This document shows positions 16,162 through 24,503 of a stretch of 64,000 nt of DNA, one piece after another (the stretch's first letter is position 1; each line of letters starts with the position of its first letter). Source of the stretch: an uncultured Rhodospirillaceae bacterium (GTDB taxonomy: Bacteria; Pseudomonadota; Alphaproteobacteria; Azospirillales; Azospirillaceae); the NCBI GenBank assembly GCA_937927415.1, contig CALBDS010000054.1, positions 39,345-103,344 on the forward strand, written 5' to 3'. The position numbers were made by a program, and so were the translations under genes. The notes below the pieces were generated by a model. The model searched no databases and had not been told where the DNA came from. It worked only from the letters and a program-made list of their open reading frames with translations.

Positions 16162-17022
16162 TCAGCGCACCTGTTCGACGGGGAAGCGCACGCTGGGGGC
16201 GGCCATGGCGTCCTGGGCGGCGATGAGCTGCAACTCGCGGGTGCCGGCGCGGCGGGTTTCCTGGAACACCGCGTTGATGGCCGCCGCCGCCCCTTCCAGC
16301 GCCGCGGCGGCGTCGCGGGTTTTCAGGTAATGGGCCAGGAACAGGGCGGCCACCGCATCGCCGGCCCCGTTGGGCGGCGGGTCCAGCGGCAGGCGGGGAG
16401 TGCCGACCAGAAAGGCGCCGGCATCGCTGTCCACCAGCATTTCGATGCGGCCTTCGGGCGCCTCATCCCGCGTCAGGCTGGTGACCAGCACCAGCCGCGG
16501 CCCGCGGGCGCGCAGCGCCGCCGTCGCCGCCAGCGCCCCGTCCAGCGACGACGCGGAGCCGCCGGTCAGGTATTCCAGTTCGAACTGGTTGGGCGTCACC
16601 ACATCGGCGGCGGGAACCGCGTGGTCGCGCATGAATTCCGGAATGCCGGGGCGCACGAAGAAACCGCGCCCCACGTCCCCCATCACCGGGTCGCAGCAAT
16701 AGACGGCATCGGCCTTCGCCGCCTTCACACGCGCCACCGCCGACAGGATGACGCTGCCCATGGCGGCATCGCCCATGTACCCCGACAGCACCGCATCGCA
16801 GGCGTCGAGCGCGCCACGTTCCTCCACCCCGTCCAGCACCTGCTGCACATGGGCGGCGGAGAACACATCCCCTTTCCACGAGCCATAGCCGGTGTGGTTG
16901 GAAAACTGGACGGTGTTGACGGCGATCACGTCGCACCCCAGCCGCTGCAGCGGAAACACCGCGGCGCGGTTGCCGACATAGCCGTAAGCGACGTGCGATT
17001 GAATCGACAGGACGGTCTTCAT
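16162..17022 (-). CDS. pdxY: Pyridoxal kinase
   Basis: A 286-residue ribokinase-like enzyme. It starts VLSIQSHVAYGYVGNRAAVFPLQ, the pyridoxal kinase signature, then NTVQFSNHTGYG and the C-terminal GAGDAVAALFLAHYL motif containing the catalytic Asp and anion hole. VTPNQFELEYL is also conserved. It phosphorylates pyridoxal with ATP to make PLP in the salvage pathway. It lies downstream of the peptide operon on the same strand, about 100 bases away. A link through PLP is not supported beyond position. Confidence 0.93.
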   Translation of the reverse strand: MKTVLSIQSHVAYGYVGNRAAVFPLQRLGCDVIAVNTVQFSNHTGYGSWKGDVFSAAHVQQVLDGVEERGALDACDAVLSGYMGDAAMGSVILSAVARVKAAKADAVYCCDPVMGDVGRGFFVRPGIPEFMRDHAVPAADVVTPNQFELEYLTGGSASSLDGALAATAALRARGPRLVLVTSLTRDEAPEGRIEMLVDSDAGAFLVGTPRLPLDPPPNGAGDAVAALFLAHYLKTRDAAAALEGAAAAINAVFQETRRAGTRELQLIAAQDAMAAPSVRFPVEQVR

Positions 17023-17122
17023 GGCGCGCAGGATGAATCAGCTTGGCCGTACTGTCCACCGCCTGATTGTCACCAGGACACTGGGGCGTCAGACCATGGG
17101 GGACCGCCGGGGTGGAAGGCCG

Positions 17123-17302
17123 TCAACTGGCGGCAACCGCCTTCATGCTGAGCATGGCAATGGTGACCGGGGCGGCATAGCCCGCGGCCTTGGCCAGCCG
17201 GGCCAGCGCCGTCCGCCGCCGCTGATCGAAAGCACCCTGCTCCGCTGCCGGGGTGCCGGACGGGGAGATGGCGGAGGTGGTGGAGGTGTCGTCCCGCGGC
17301 AT
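17123..17302 (-). CDS. Putative modified-peptide precursor B
   Basis: A 59-residue peptide. The N-terminal 24 residues are Ser/Thr/Pro-rich and leader-like. From residue 25 it reads FDQRRRTALARLAKAAGY then AAPVTIAMLSMKAVAAS, ending in a C-terminal serine. The last 35 residues match the peptide at 19680-19865 at 25 of 35 positions, although the two genes are 2.4 kb apart with two enzymes between them. That conservation shows it is a real gene. It is the last gene of the operon, 72 bases after the nucleotidyltransferase. Inference: substrate of the PqqD-HprK fusion and the nucleotidyltransferase; the terminal Ser is a possible phosphorylation site. Confidence 0.75.
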   Translation of the reverse strand: MPRDDTSTTSAISPSGTPAAEQGAFDQRRRTALARLAKAAGYAAPVTIAMLSMKAVAAS

Positions 17303-17374
17303 GGCCGTTTCCCTTATCTATCCCTGTATTGCCCCGACACTACCCGAACCGCCGCGCACGGAGAAGGCGGCGCG

Positions 17375-18460
17375 TCATCCTTCGTGATCGCGCCCGGTGA
17401 GAAAGGCATGAGCATAACGGGCGAACGCCGCCGGAAGAGCGGTGGGGCGGGCCAGCTTGCGCAGGAAACGGCGGCTGAACAGCCGCTCCAGGGTCTGAGT
17501 CAGGAACGCAAGGCGGGGGGTGGCCGTCACCACCGCCAGCCGGTCCACCATCGAGTCATCCGCCACCAGCGGGTTGGGCAACCCGAACAGCCGCTCAGCC
17601 AGGGTCAGGAACGGCGGTGCATAGTCGGCCCAGACGGGGGCCGCCAGAACCGCGGCCAGATCCGGCGGCACCGTGCCGCCGAAATCGGCGTGGCACCGGC
17701 GCACCGTGTCCAGCGCCTTCATCAACGGCATCCGCCCGCTTTCCATCCGCGGCACCGCCATGGCCGTCGCCTGGATCAGCGAATGGCGCACACGGTCCCG
17801 TGCGCACAGCCGGGCGGTGCGGCAGCCCTCCCACTCCTGCCAGACCAGCGCCGGCAACGCCTCGTGATCGGGCAGCAGGGGATCGCACGCGCGCCCGACG
17901 ATGGTGCGGTGAAGCTCCACCCGAACCAGCCACGCGGGATGAGTGCGGCCGGCGTAATGGTGGGATCCGCTCCACGCCCCGTCCTCCTCCCCCGGCATCG
18001 GCGTGTAGCCCAGCCGGTCCAGGCAGGCCAGCGCCGCCGCCTGATCCGCCGGATCGGGAAACCACAGGTCGAGGTCGTTCATCATCCGCCCGCCCGTCTC
18101 CCACCCGGGATCGAGCAGTTCCACCGCCCCCTTCAGCCACACCGGCGCCAGAGCGGCGGCGGCGAACGCCTGCGCCATGTCCCGCATCTGGGCGCGCAGA
18201 GCGGCGTTGCGTTCCCGGTTCAGGGCGTGGATATCGTCCAGCAGCGCCACCAGATCCCCCGGCGCCCCGGCGGCCAGCCCATGGCGGTGCAGCGCCAGGG
18301 CCAGTTCCGGCAACAGAAGATGCTGGTCGGCCAGCGCCACCACCACCGGCCACAGCACGGCGGGCGGGGCCGTCACCGTGCCGGCGGGGAACAGGGGCGA
18401 CACCGCCCGGCACAGCCACGCCAGGGCCTCCAGCCGCCGCCGTCCCACGGAGCCGGTCAT
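17375..18460 (-). CDS. Nucleotidyltransferase-family protein of the peptide operon
   Basis: A 361-residue protein. Its central part has LKGAVELL followed by GGRMMNDLDLWF, the KG...(M)xDxDL pattern of the uncharacterised nucleotidyltransferase family found with PqqD and HprK-like genes (Pfam NTP_transf_5 type); the two Asp residues would bind metal. The flanking sequence is helical. Its ATG overlaps the kinase stop by one base (TGATG), so translation is coupled. In lasso-peptide clusters of Gram-positive bacteria related proteins act after an HprK-like kinase on the peptide C-terminus. By analogy this enzyme may extend a phosphorylated peptide. The substrate is inferred, not shown. Confidence 0.75.
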   Translation of the reverse strand: MTGSVGRRRLEALAWLCRAVSPLFPAGTVTAPPAVLWPVVVALADQHLLLPELALALHRHGLAAGAPGDLVALLDDIHALNRERNAALRAQMRDMAQAFAAAALAPVWLKGAVELLDPGWETGGRMMNDLDLWFPDPADQAAALACLDRLGYTPMPGEEDGAWSGSHHYAGRTHPAWLVRVELHRTIVGRACDPLLPDHEALPALVWQEWEGCRTARLCARDRVRHSLIQATAMAVPRMESGRMPLMKALDTVRRCHADFGGTVPPDLAAVLAAPVWADYAPPFLTLAERLFGLPNPLVADDSMVDRLAVVTATPRLAFLTQTLERLFSRRFLRKLARPTALPAAFARYAHAFLTGRDHEG

Positions 18461-19686
18461 CAGGACACCAGATCGCACAGGCACCGCTCCGCCGTTTCCA
18501 GACAGGAATAGGACAGGCGGTAGCGGGGCAGCCCCTCCAGCAGATCGAAGAAACGGCCCAGCGACGCCCCGTCGAGCTGCAGGCCCGTGGTGAAGCCCGC
18601 CTGCACCAGTTCCAGCACACAGTCGAGGGTGGAGATGGGCACCAGATTCCCCGATCCCGCGGGATCGAAGCGGGGAAACACGATGGCCCGCGGCACCCGC
18701 TCCGCCGGGTCGGCGCCGGTATGGGTGTCGGCCGGCAGCGGCAGGAAACGCGCCAGCTTGTCGGCATAGGGCACCAGCGGCTGGGCCGCCAGGGCGGGGT
18801 GGAACCGTTCCAGCACCGGCCAGCTTCCCGGCTTCACCGACAGCGCGCTGGTGAAGGGCAGGATCCGCGGCGGACCGCCGTCCCCCTCGTCCCCGATGGC
18901 GATGATATCGTCGCCGGCATACGACCAGCCGCGTGCGGCCAGATAGCCGGTCAGGGTGGTCTTGCCGCAGCCCGACAGCCCCGGCATCACCACCAGCCCC
19001 CGCCCCCGCCCCAGTGCGGCCGCATGCACCGTCGCCATCAGCCGGGTGCCGGGATAGCCGGCCAGGAACAGGTGCATCACCAGATGCCCCAGCGCAGCGG
19101 ACGGGTCGGTGGTCCAGGCCAATCCGTCCGGCGTGCCGATCCAGATGCGCGTCCGGTCCACCACCAGCCGCAGCCGCACCCCGGCGGGGCCGGCGGCGGC
19201 GGGAAAGCCGGACAGAACGGCGTGCAGCCGCGGCACCAGATCGGCGGCGACCGGATCGGCGGTCTGCCCCACCTCCACCACCAGCGGCGTGCCGCGCAGG
19301 GTGAAGGACACGGCGGTCAGCGGCCCTGCCGGCGGCGCCTCCCCCGGCAGGGCGGCGAACACGGTGTCGGGCGACGATGGCGGCACGGCGGCACGGGTCA
19401 GCGCCACGGCGCCCGCCGCGTCCCGCTCGATCCAGCCCAGCCCGGCCCAGTCGTCCAGGCACGCGGCCACGTCCGCCGCGATGGCGGGTTTGTCGCCGAA
19501 CAGGGCGGCCATTTCCGCCACCAGATCCGCCACCGGGCGGACATCGCCGCCCAGCAGCAGCCACAGGGCCGTCGCGGCGGGGTTGAACACCCGCAGATCC
19601 CTCCCGTCCATGTCGATGACCACCAGATGGTCGTCGAGCAGGCGGGCGAAGAAACGCCGGTCGATCGCGGCGACCCCGGTCAGCAT
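18460..19686 (-). CDS. PqqD-like / HprK-like kinase fusion protein
   Basis: A 408-residue protein with two parts. Residues 1-95 resemble PqqD-type peptide chaperones: a small winged-helix-like domain with VFNPAATALWLLL and later VAACLDDWAGLGWIERD. Residues about 120-408 resemble HPr kinase: P-loop GLSGCGKTT (236-244), an acidic pair in YAGDD (259-260) and a conserved helical C-terminus. PqqD domains hold leader peptides for modifying enzymes, and HprK-type kinases phosphorylate serine. A fusion would bring a bound peptide to the kinase. The start overlaps the end of peptide A by 7 bases. Metabolic HPr kinase is unlikely, because no PTS genes are nearby and the N-terminal domain differs. Confidence 0.8.
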   Translation of the reverse strand: MLTGVAAIDRRFFARLLDDHLVVIDMDGRDLRVFNPAATALWLLLGGDVRPVADLVAEMAALFGDKPAIAADVAACLDDWAGLGWIERDAAGAVALTRAAVPPSSPDTVFAALPGEAPPAGPLTAVSFTLRGTPLVVEVGQTADPVAADLVPRLHAVLSGFPAAAGPAGVRLRLVVDRTRIWIGTPDGLAWTTDPSAALGHLVMHLFLAGYPGTRLMATVHAAALGRGRGLVVMPGLSGCGKTTLTGYLAARGWSYAGDDIIAIGDEGDGGPPRILPFTSALSVKPGSWPVLERFHPALAAQPLVPYADKLARFLPLPADTHTGADPAERVPRAIVFPRFDPAGSGNLVPISTLDCVLELVQAGFTTGLQLDGASLGRFFDLLEGLPRYRLSYSCLETAERCLCDLVS

Positions 19687-19865
19687 GTCATGCTGCAGGC
19701 GCTGGCCTTCATGGAAAACATGGCGACAGTCACCGGAGCGGCATAGCCGATGGTTTTGCCCAGCCGGGCAAGAACCGCACGGCGCCGGCGGTCGAAATCC
19801 GCGGCCCGGTGGGAGTCCTGATCGGATGCGGCATCGGTGTGCGACTGCGATATTTTATCAGCCAT
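19680..19865 (-). CDS. Putative modified-peptide precursor A
   Basis: A 61-residue peptide and the first gene of its operon. The N-terminal 23 residues are polar and acidic (SHTDAASDQDSH). From residue 24 it reads FDRRRRAVLARLGKTIGY then AAPVTVAMFSMKASACS, ending MTC. It shares 25 of 35 positions with peptide B. The shared blocks are FDxRRR, LARLxK, GYAAPVTxAM and SMKA. AAGG lies 8 bases before ATG, and its stop overlaps the start of the PqqD-HprK fusion, as expected of a precursor made together with its modifying enzyme. The chemistry and final product are unknown. It carries two cysteines in its tail that peptide B lacks. Confidence 0.78.
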   Translation of the reverse strand: MADKISQSHTDAASDQDSHRAADFDRRRRAVLARLGKTIGYAAPVTVAMFSMKASACSMTC

Positions 19866-20118
19866 GCGTTTTACCTTGATGGAAGAGAAGGGCCATCCTG
19901 TTGGAGGATTGCTCTTACAACATGGTTTGAAAAAGATCAGCACCGTCGTGAAAGCCAGGCTGCGGCCCCTCACCCATCCGTGTCTGTCCCGCCGTACCAA
20001 TCGCGCTGTGGTTACAGCGGCAAAATCGCTCAATACCGGATTGAAACCAGAATCCACTTCTTGGTGTAACAAGCGGCTGCTAATCTTCGCTGCGCTGCAA
20101 TGCGGGGAGACGATCTGC

Positions 20119-20520
20119 ATGTCCGTGGAACTCATTCGCCTGAAACTGCGCCGGGCCGACGGGGCGGTGGTGCTTCTGTCCGGGTCGGTGGTGCTGCACC
20201 CCGACGGCATCATCGATTTCTTCGGCGACACCATGGCCCACGCCGACAGCATCGCCGCCGCCATCGACGGCAGCAGCATCACCCCCACCCTGGAGGACGC
20301 CCGGCTGGAGGCCATGGTGCTGGACACCAGCGCCGGGCTGACCGCCGACCGCATCCGCATCGGCATCGTCACCGCCCTGTCGCCGCTCAGCCTGCGCCGC
20401 GGCCAGCCGGCGACGGTGGCGGAGGGGATCGACGCCGACACCCGCAGCCTGCTGCAACGCGAACTCCGCACCTTCCGCGCGTCGCGCGCCGGGGGCCTGC
20501 GCACGCCGCTGGCCGCCTGA
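20119..20520 (+). CDS. Hypothetical protein divergent from the peptide operon
   Basis: A 133-residue protein beginning MSVELIRLKLRRADG, with GGGGAG about 9 bases before ATG 20119. A first strand-rich half (AVVLLSGSVVLHPDGIIDFFG) is followed by LDTSAGLTADRIRIGIVTAL and a basic tail. No family recognised. It is transcribed divergently from peptide A across a 253-base intergenic region that is less GC-rich than the genes, so it could be a regulator or partner of that operon; nothing in the protein proves it. Confidence 0.6.
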   Translation: MSVELIRLKLRRADGAVVLLSGSVVLHPDGIIDFFGDTMAHADSIAAAIDGSSITPTLEDARLEAMVLDTSAGLTADRIRIGIVTALSPLSLRRGQPATVAEGIDADTRSLLQRELRTFRASRAGGLRTPLAA

Positions 20521-20609
20521 GCCTTTGCGGCCTTGCGCCCATGGACAGGATGGAAACCGGCGGGTAATCAGGGGGGAAGATCATCACCTTCTGATACGGG
20601 GACCGTTCC

Positions 20610-21494
20610 ATGGCCATGACCGTCCGTCCGCGCCGCAGCGTGCTGTATATGCCGGGGTCCAACGCCCGTGCCCTGGAAAAGGGGCGCAGCCTGCCCGCCG
20701 ACGGGCTGATTCTCGACCTCGAAGACGCCGTGGCCCCCGATGCCAAGGCCGAGGCCCGCGCCACCATCCGCGCGGCGGTGGCCGCCGGCGGCTATGGCGG
20801 GCGGGAAATCATCATCCGTACCAACGGGCTGAACACCCCGTGGGGCTATGACGATCTGGTCATGGCCGCGGCCAGCGGCGCCGACGCCGTGCTGCTGCCC
20901 AAGGTGGAAAGCGCCGACATGGTGCGTCAGGCCGAATCGGTGCTGACCAACGCCGGGGCGCCCGAGGGCTTGCGGCTGTGGTGCATGATGGAAACCCCCA
21001 TGGGGATGCTGAACGCCCGCGAGATTGCCGGGGCCAGCCCGCGGCTGGGGGGGCTGGTGATGGGCACCTCCGATCTGGCCAAGGATCTGCACGCCGCCCA
21101 CACCCGCGACCGGCTGCCCATGCTGACCAGCCTGGGGCTGTGCCTGCTGGCCGCGCGGGCCTATGGGCTGGCGATTCTCGACGGGGTGCATCTGGACCTG
21201 AACGACGACGCCGGCTTCCTGGAGTCGTGCGTCCAGGGGCGGGAGTTGGGATTCGACGGCAAGACGCTGATCCACCCCAAGACCATCGCCGCGTGCAACG
21301 CCGCCTTCGCCCCCTCGGCGGAGGAGGTGGCCCACGCTCGCCGCATCACCGAGGCCCACGCCGCCGCGGTGGCCGACGGCAAGGGGGTGGTGCTGGTGGA
21401 CGGACGGCTGGTGGAAAACCTGCACGTGGACAACGCCCGCCGCCTGATCGCTTTGGCTGATGCCATCGCCGTTCTGGAAGCCCCCGGCCACTAA
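20610..21494 (+). CDS. HpcH/HpaI-type CoA-ester lyase (citrate lyase beta-like)
   Basis: A 294-residue TIM-barrel enzyme with the citE / malyl-CoA lyase family pattern: RRSVLYMPGSN at the start, LILDLEDAV with the metal-binding Asp/Glu, LLPKVESADMV, MMETPMGMLNAREIA, and GFDGKTLIHPKTI near the end. Such enzymes split or form C-C bonds of CoA esters such as citramalyl-, malyl- or beta-methylmalyl-CoA. The exact substrate is not readable. It is a stand-alone gene, which argues against a full citrate lyase complex. ATG 20610 or the second ATG two codons later could be used. Confidence 0.9.
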   Translation: MAMTVRPRRSVLYMPGSNARALEKGRSLPADGLILDLEDAVAPDAKAEARATIRAAVAAGGYGGREIIIRTNGLNTPWGYDDLVMAAASGADAVLLPKVESADMVRQAESVLTNAGAPEGLRLWCMMETPMGMLNAREIAGASPRLGGLVMGTSDLAKDLHAAHTRDRLPMLTSLGLCLLAARAYGLAILDGVHLDLNDDAGFLESCVQGRELGFDGKTLIHPKTIAACNAAFAPSAEEVAHARRITEAHAAAVADGKGVVLVDGRLVENLHVDNARRLIALADAIAVLEAPGH

Positions 21495-21564
21495 TCCGCA
21501 CCCGATCGGGAACCAAAGCCTCTGCCGCCGGTTAATCCGTCATGGCAGAGGTGGAGGTGCTCCC

Positions 21565-21894
21565 ATGACCGACAAGGAGGCGGGCCGGACGTCGAACCGG
21601 GGTTTCGCGTCCATGGACCCGGAAAAGCAGCGGGAAATCGCGGCCAAGGGCGGCGAAAGCGTGCCCGCCGCCAAACGCAGCTTTTCCCGTAACCCGGAAC
21701 TGGCGGCCGAGGCCGGGCGCAAGGGCGGCCGAAGCGTGCCCGCCCAGGCCCGCAGTTTTGCCCGCAACCCGGCGCTGGCGGCGGAAGCCGGGCGCAAAGG
21801 GGGGCAGGCCAGCCACACCGGGCAGCAAGGGGGCGGACAGCCGGGAGGCGGGCGCTCCCGCACCCCGCCCGGTGAGGGAGGCCCCGGCGACTGA
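21565..21894 (+). CDS. KGG-repeat stress-induced small protein
   Basis: A 109-residue hydrophilic protein with three KGG units: GFASMDPEKQREIAAKGGES, then two copies of ELAAEAGRKGG-type repeats spaced by about 22 residues (each preceded by RSF-RNP). This is the KGG/con-10 repeat family, general-stress proteins in bacteria that are mostly disordered. The last 30 residues are Gly/Pro-rich. GGAGGT lies 7 bases before ATG 21565. A terminator follows, so it is a single-gene unit. Confidence 0.88.
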   Translation: MTDKEAGRTSNRGFASMDPEKQREIAAKGGESVPAAKRSFSRNPELAAEAGRKGGRSVPAQARSFARNPALAAEAGRKGGQASHTGQQGGGQPGGGRSRTPPGEGGPGD

Positions 21895-21960
21895 GACGCA
21901 AGAACGGCGTGCATCAGACCTGATGTGTCCGGCAATGGTGAAAACGTCTGGCAGCCTTAC

Positions 21961-21993
21961 CGCCCCGGCCACGTTTGTCCGGGGCGCTTTTTT
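21961..21993 (+). terminator. Intrinsic terminator after the KGG gene
   Basis: Arms CGCCCCGG (21961-21968) and CCGGGGCG (21979-21986) form a perfect 8-bp stem followed by CTTTTTT. It would stop plus-strand transcription before the converging response regulator gene. Confidence 0.88.
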
Positions 21994-22015
21994 CGACAGG
22001 TCCCGCGCGTCCGCA

Positions 22016-22738
22016 TCAGCCCGGTGCGGCATCCCGGAACACATAGCCGACGCCATAGACGACGCTGACGGGAAGGTCGATGCCGCACGCCTCGGCCACC
22101 TTCCGCCGCAGCCGGCTGATGAGGGCGTCCAGGTTGCGGTCGTTGTAGCGCATGGACGGCCGGTCGAGTGCTGCAATCAGATCGCTGCGGGGAACCGGGT
22201 TTCCCCGGCCCTGGAACAGGACGGTGATGCAGGTGAACTCCGTCGCCGTCAGTTGCACCGCCGTCCCGGACGGGGAAACCAGCCGCCAGCTTTGCGGCTC
22301 CACCCGCCAGCCCCGGACGGCAGGGGATGAGGGGGCCGCCGTGTCCGAAGCCGGGGCGGCGGACAGGCGGCGGAGCAGGCCGCGGATGTTCGCCTCGATC
22401 TCCCGCAGGCTGGCGTGCTTGACCAGATAGATGTCCGCCCCGCTGGCCAGCCCCTCCACCTTGTCTTCGACGCTGCCGAACCCCGTCAGCATGATGATGC
22501 CGCAGGCCAGCCCGTAGCGGTCGCGGATGTCGCGTGCCAGATCGAAACCGTTGCAATCGGGCAAGCCGATGTCCAGGACGATGACGGACGGCAAATGGTC
22601 GGTCAGGACCCGGCGCGTCTCGTCCCCCGATGCCACGCCCGTGGTGTGAAACCCCTTCAGGGACAGGTAATCGACCAGATCGATCCGCGGTCCCTCGGCA
22701 TCCTCCACCACCAGCACCTCAGGGAGCGCGTCAGGCAT
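22016..22738 (-). CDS. OmpR/PhoB-family response regulator
   Basis: A 240-residue protein. The receiver (1-115) has VVEDAEG (Asp13), phosphoacceptor Asp56 in VIVLDIGLPD, Thr in MLTGFGS and Lys in YLVKHAS. A linker is followed by a winged helix (about 150-235) with LTATEFTCITVLF, RYNDRNLDALISRLRRKV and YGVGYVF, the usual OmpR DNA-binding end. Its start overlaps the end of the sensor kinase gene by 8 bases, so they are one two-component system. The target genes are not evident. Confidence 0.92.
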   Translation of the reverse strand: MPDALPEVLVVEDAEGPRIDLVDYLSLKGFHTTGVASGDETRRVLTDHLPSVIVLDIGLPDCNGFDLARDIRDRYGLACGIIMLTGFGSVEDKVEGLASGADIYLVKHASLREIEANIRGLLRRLSAAPASDTAAPSSPAVRGWRVEPQSWRLVSPSGTAVQLTATEFTCITVLFQGRGNPVPRSDLIAALDRPSMRYNDRNLDALISRLRRKVAEACGIDLPVSVVYGVGYVFRDAAPG

Positions 22739-24176
22739 AGCGGGCCTCCGGCATGTTCGTTTCCTCCGGCCGGACCGGCAGGGTCAGGGTGACACATGTT
22801 CCCACATTGCCGGGGCCGGGATCGTGCTGCATCGTTCCCGCCATTTCCTCAAGAAACCGGCGGGCAATGAAAAGCCCCAGGCCGGTGCCATGATGATTGG
22901 CCGCGTTCGATGCACGGTAAAACCGCCGGCCGATGGATTTTCCCTCCACGGCCGGAATCCCGATGCCGCGGTCGGTAATCTTGATTTTTATCTCACGATC
23001 ACTCGCCGCGAAAGAGATGGCGACCCCGGAATCGGCCGGGGAGTATTTCAATGCGTTTTCGATGATGTTGCGCAAAACGGCAATCAACATGCTGAGATCG
23101 GTTTCCAGCCGAATCGGCTGTTCGGGAAGGGACAGCCGGACACGGCGACCGGCATCCAGATGGCCCAGCCCTCCCAGCACGGTCTGGATCACCGGCAGCA
23201 GATCCAGCGGTTGCGGCTGGAACTGGACACGGCCGGCGCTTTCGCTGACGGTGATACGGTCCACCAGCCCGGACATGCGGCGCACATCGGCACGGATGTC
23301 CTCCAAACGCCGCCGGCCGGTTTCCGGCAGGCCGGCGGCCTGGATTTCCAGCATCTCGGCCGCCCGGTCGATGCCGGTCAGCGGCGTTCGAACCTCGTGC
23401 ACCACAATGTCCAGCAGTTGGCGGTATTCCGCATGGGCTTGCCGCTCCGCCGCCAGGGTGGCGGCCAATTGCTGTTCCAGATGGCGGCGATGATCGATTT
23501 CGGACGCCAGATCGCGGTTGCGCGATTCGACGTTGGCCTGCAACCGCGCCCCCAGCATGGCCAGGAAACACACAAACCACAGATGATGAGCCGTTCCCGT
23601 TTCGATGACGGTCCAGGGGATGAACATGGTTGGGTCCCCTTCGCCCATCAACCGCCCCCCCGCCCGGTAGAGCGCCCATCCCCCTTGAATAATCAGATGG
23701 AGAAAGAGGCCCGGCAGCAGCGTCCAGCGCAGCCAGGAGCAATCACCCTGCCGTTTCCATAAGACGGGGGCCACCGACCCCGCCACGACGGCCAGCACAA
23801 AGGCACCGGCCACGGACCGTAAAGCCCCGTCCCCCCCATCCAGGACAAGAGCAAACGGCCAGTAGATCATCGGAAAGACGATGCAAAAGGGCAGAAGCCA
23901 ACGCCGTGGCCGCTGCCCGAGAAACACCATCAATCCGTTCACAGACAAAGCCAAAGCTGTGTAGATCAGAATGTTTGGAACAAACCCCGTCATCCCGTTG
24001 ATAAATCCAGGGCCTGGATGATAAAAAATGCCAGCAACCACCGCTCCGGCCCCGACAATGAAACTGAATGCTATCTGCCTGACTCCTTGCAGATGTCGAT
24101 AGGCATTCAAAATCAATGCAGAAATCGCTGCATTCAAAATTGTCATGATAAATAATATTATCAAAAGCTCTTTCAT
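22731..24176 (-). CDS. Membrane sensor histidine kinase
   Basis: A 481-residue protein. The first 210 residues hold about seven hydrophobic segments with little periplasmic sequence, resembling 7TM-type sensors. A coiled linker leads to the HisKA domain with VVHEVRTPLTGIDRAAEML (His near residue 260), then an HATPase_c domain (NIIENALKYSP, DRGIGIP, GTGLGLFIARRF). It should sense a membrane or intracellular cue and phosphorylate the regulator encoded next to it. The first 60 codons are AT-rich compared with the rest of the gene and the window, continuing into the upstream patch. Confidence 0.92.
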   Translation of the reverse strand: MKELLIILFIMTILNAAISALILNAYRHLQGVRQIAFSFIVGAGAVVAGIFYHPGPGFINGMTGFVPNILIYTALALSVNGLMVFLGQRPRRWLLPFCIVFPMIYWPFALVLDGGDGALRSVAGAFVLAVVAGSVAPVLWKRQGDCSWLRWTLLPGLFLHLIIQGGWALYRAGGRLMGEGDPTMFIPWTVIETGTAHHLWFVCFLAMLGARLQANVESRNRDLASEIDHRRHLEQQLAATLAAERQAHAEYRQLLDIVVHEVRTPLTGIDRAAEMLEIQAAGLPETGRRRLEDIRADVRRMSGLVDRITVSESAGRVQFQPQPLDLLPVIQTVLGGLGHLDAGRRVRLSLPEQPIRLETDLSMLIAVLRNIIENALKYSPADSGVAISFAASDREIKIKITDRGIGIPAVEGKSIGRRFYRASNAANHHGTGLGLFIARRFLEEMAGTMQHDPGPGNVGTCVTLTLPVRPEETNMPEARYA

Positions 24177-24345
24177 GACTCATACAAATGAATGTCGCAA
24201 TCCGTCTTATTCTCCAATATTTAAAGAAGATTTCCTAACAAAGAGGAAAACAGAATTCAGAAATTGATGAAATTCAACAAAATATTTTAGTAATTTTTGA
24301 TTTTATTGCAATAAAGCACCTTCTTTCAGGCGCTCGGGTATGGCC
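24177..24345. other. AT-rich upstream region of the sensor kinase gene
   Basis: About 170 bases rich in A and T, with runs such as AATATTTTAGTAATTTTTG, in a window that is otherwise strongly GC-rich. It should contain the promoter of the kinase-regulator pair. No gene is seen in it. The low GC may mark imported DNA or a region bound by silencing proteins. Confidence 0.6.
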
Positions 24346-24364
24346 CATTGATGAAATGGGGAGA

Positions 24365-24412
24365 GGTCTGGAGGTGCCAACCTCCAGGCGGGGTCGGGGC
24401 GGCAGCCCCGCT
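24365..24412 (-). repeat. REP-like intergenic hairpin (copy 2)
   Basis: Stem CTGGAGGT (24368-24375) and ACCTCCAG (24380-24387), then a second GC-rich hairpin GGGGC-GGCA-GCCCC. Read on the minus strand it aligns with the element at 36070-36114: GGGCTGCCGCCC, then a TGGAGG/CCTCCA stem. Confidence 0.6.
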
Positions 24413-24437
24413 CATTCGGGGGCCTTTCGAATAAGAA

Positions 24438-24467
24438 AAGGCCCCCTCCCAGAAGGGAGGGGGCCTT
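24438..24467 (-). terminator. Intrinsic terminator after leuB
   Basis: Arms AAGGCCCCCTCCC (24438-24450) and GGGAGGGGGCCTT (24455-24467) are perfect complements with a 4-base loop. The A-rich stretch on the left is a T-rich tail on the minus strand. Confidence 0.88.
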
Positions 24468-24503
24468 GGCGTGGTTCCGGAGAACAGCCGCCGGAGAACC
24501 GGA

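Noticed and set aside
18460..19686. HPr kinase/phosphorylase of the PTS
   Set aside because: It has a PqqD-like N-terminus, lies in a peptide operon, and there are no PTS genes adjacent.
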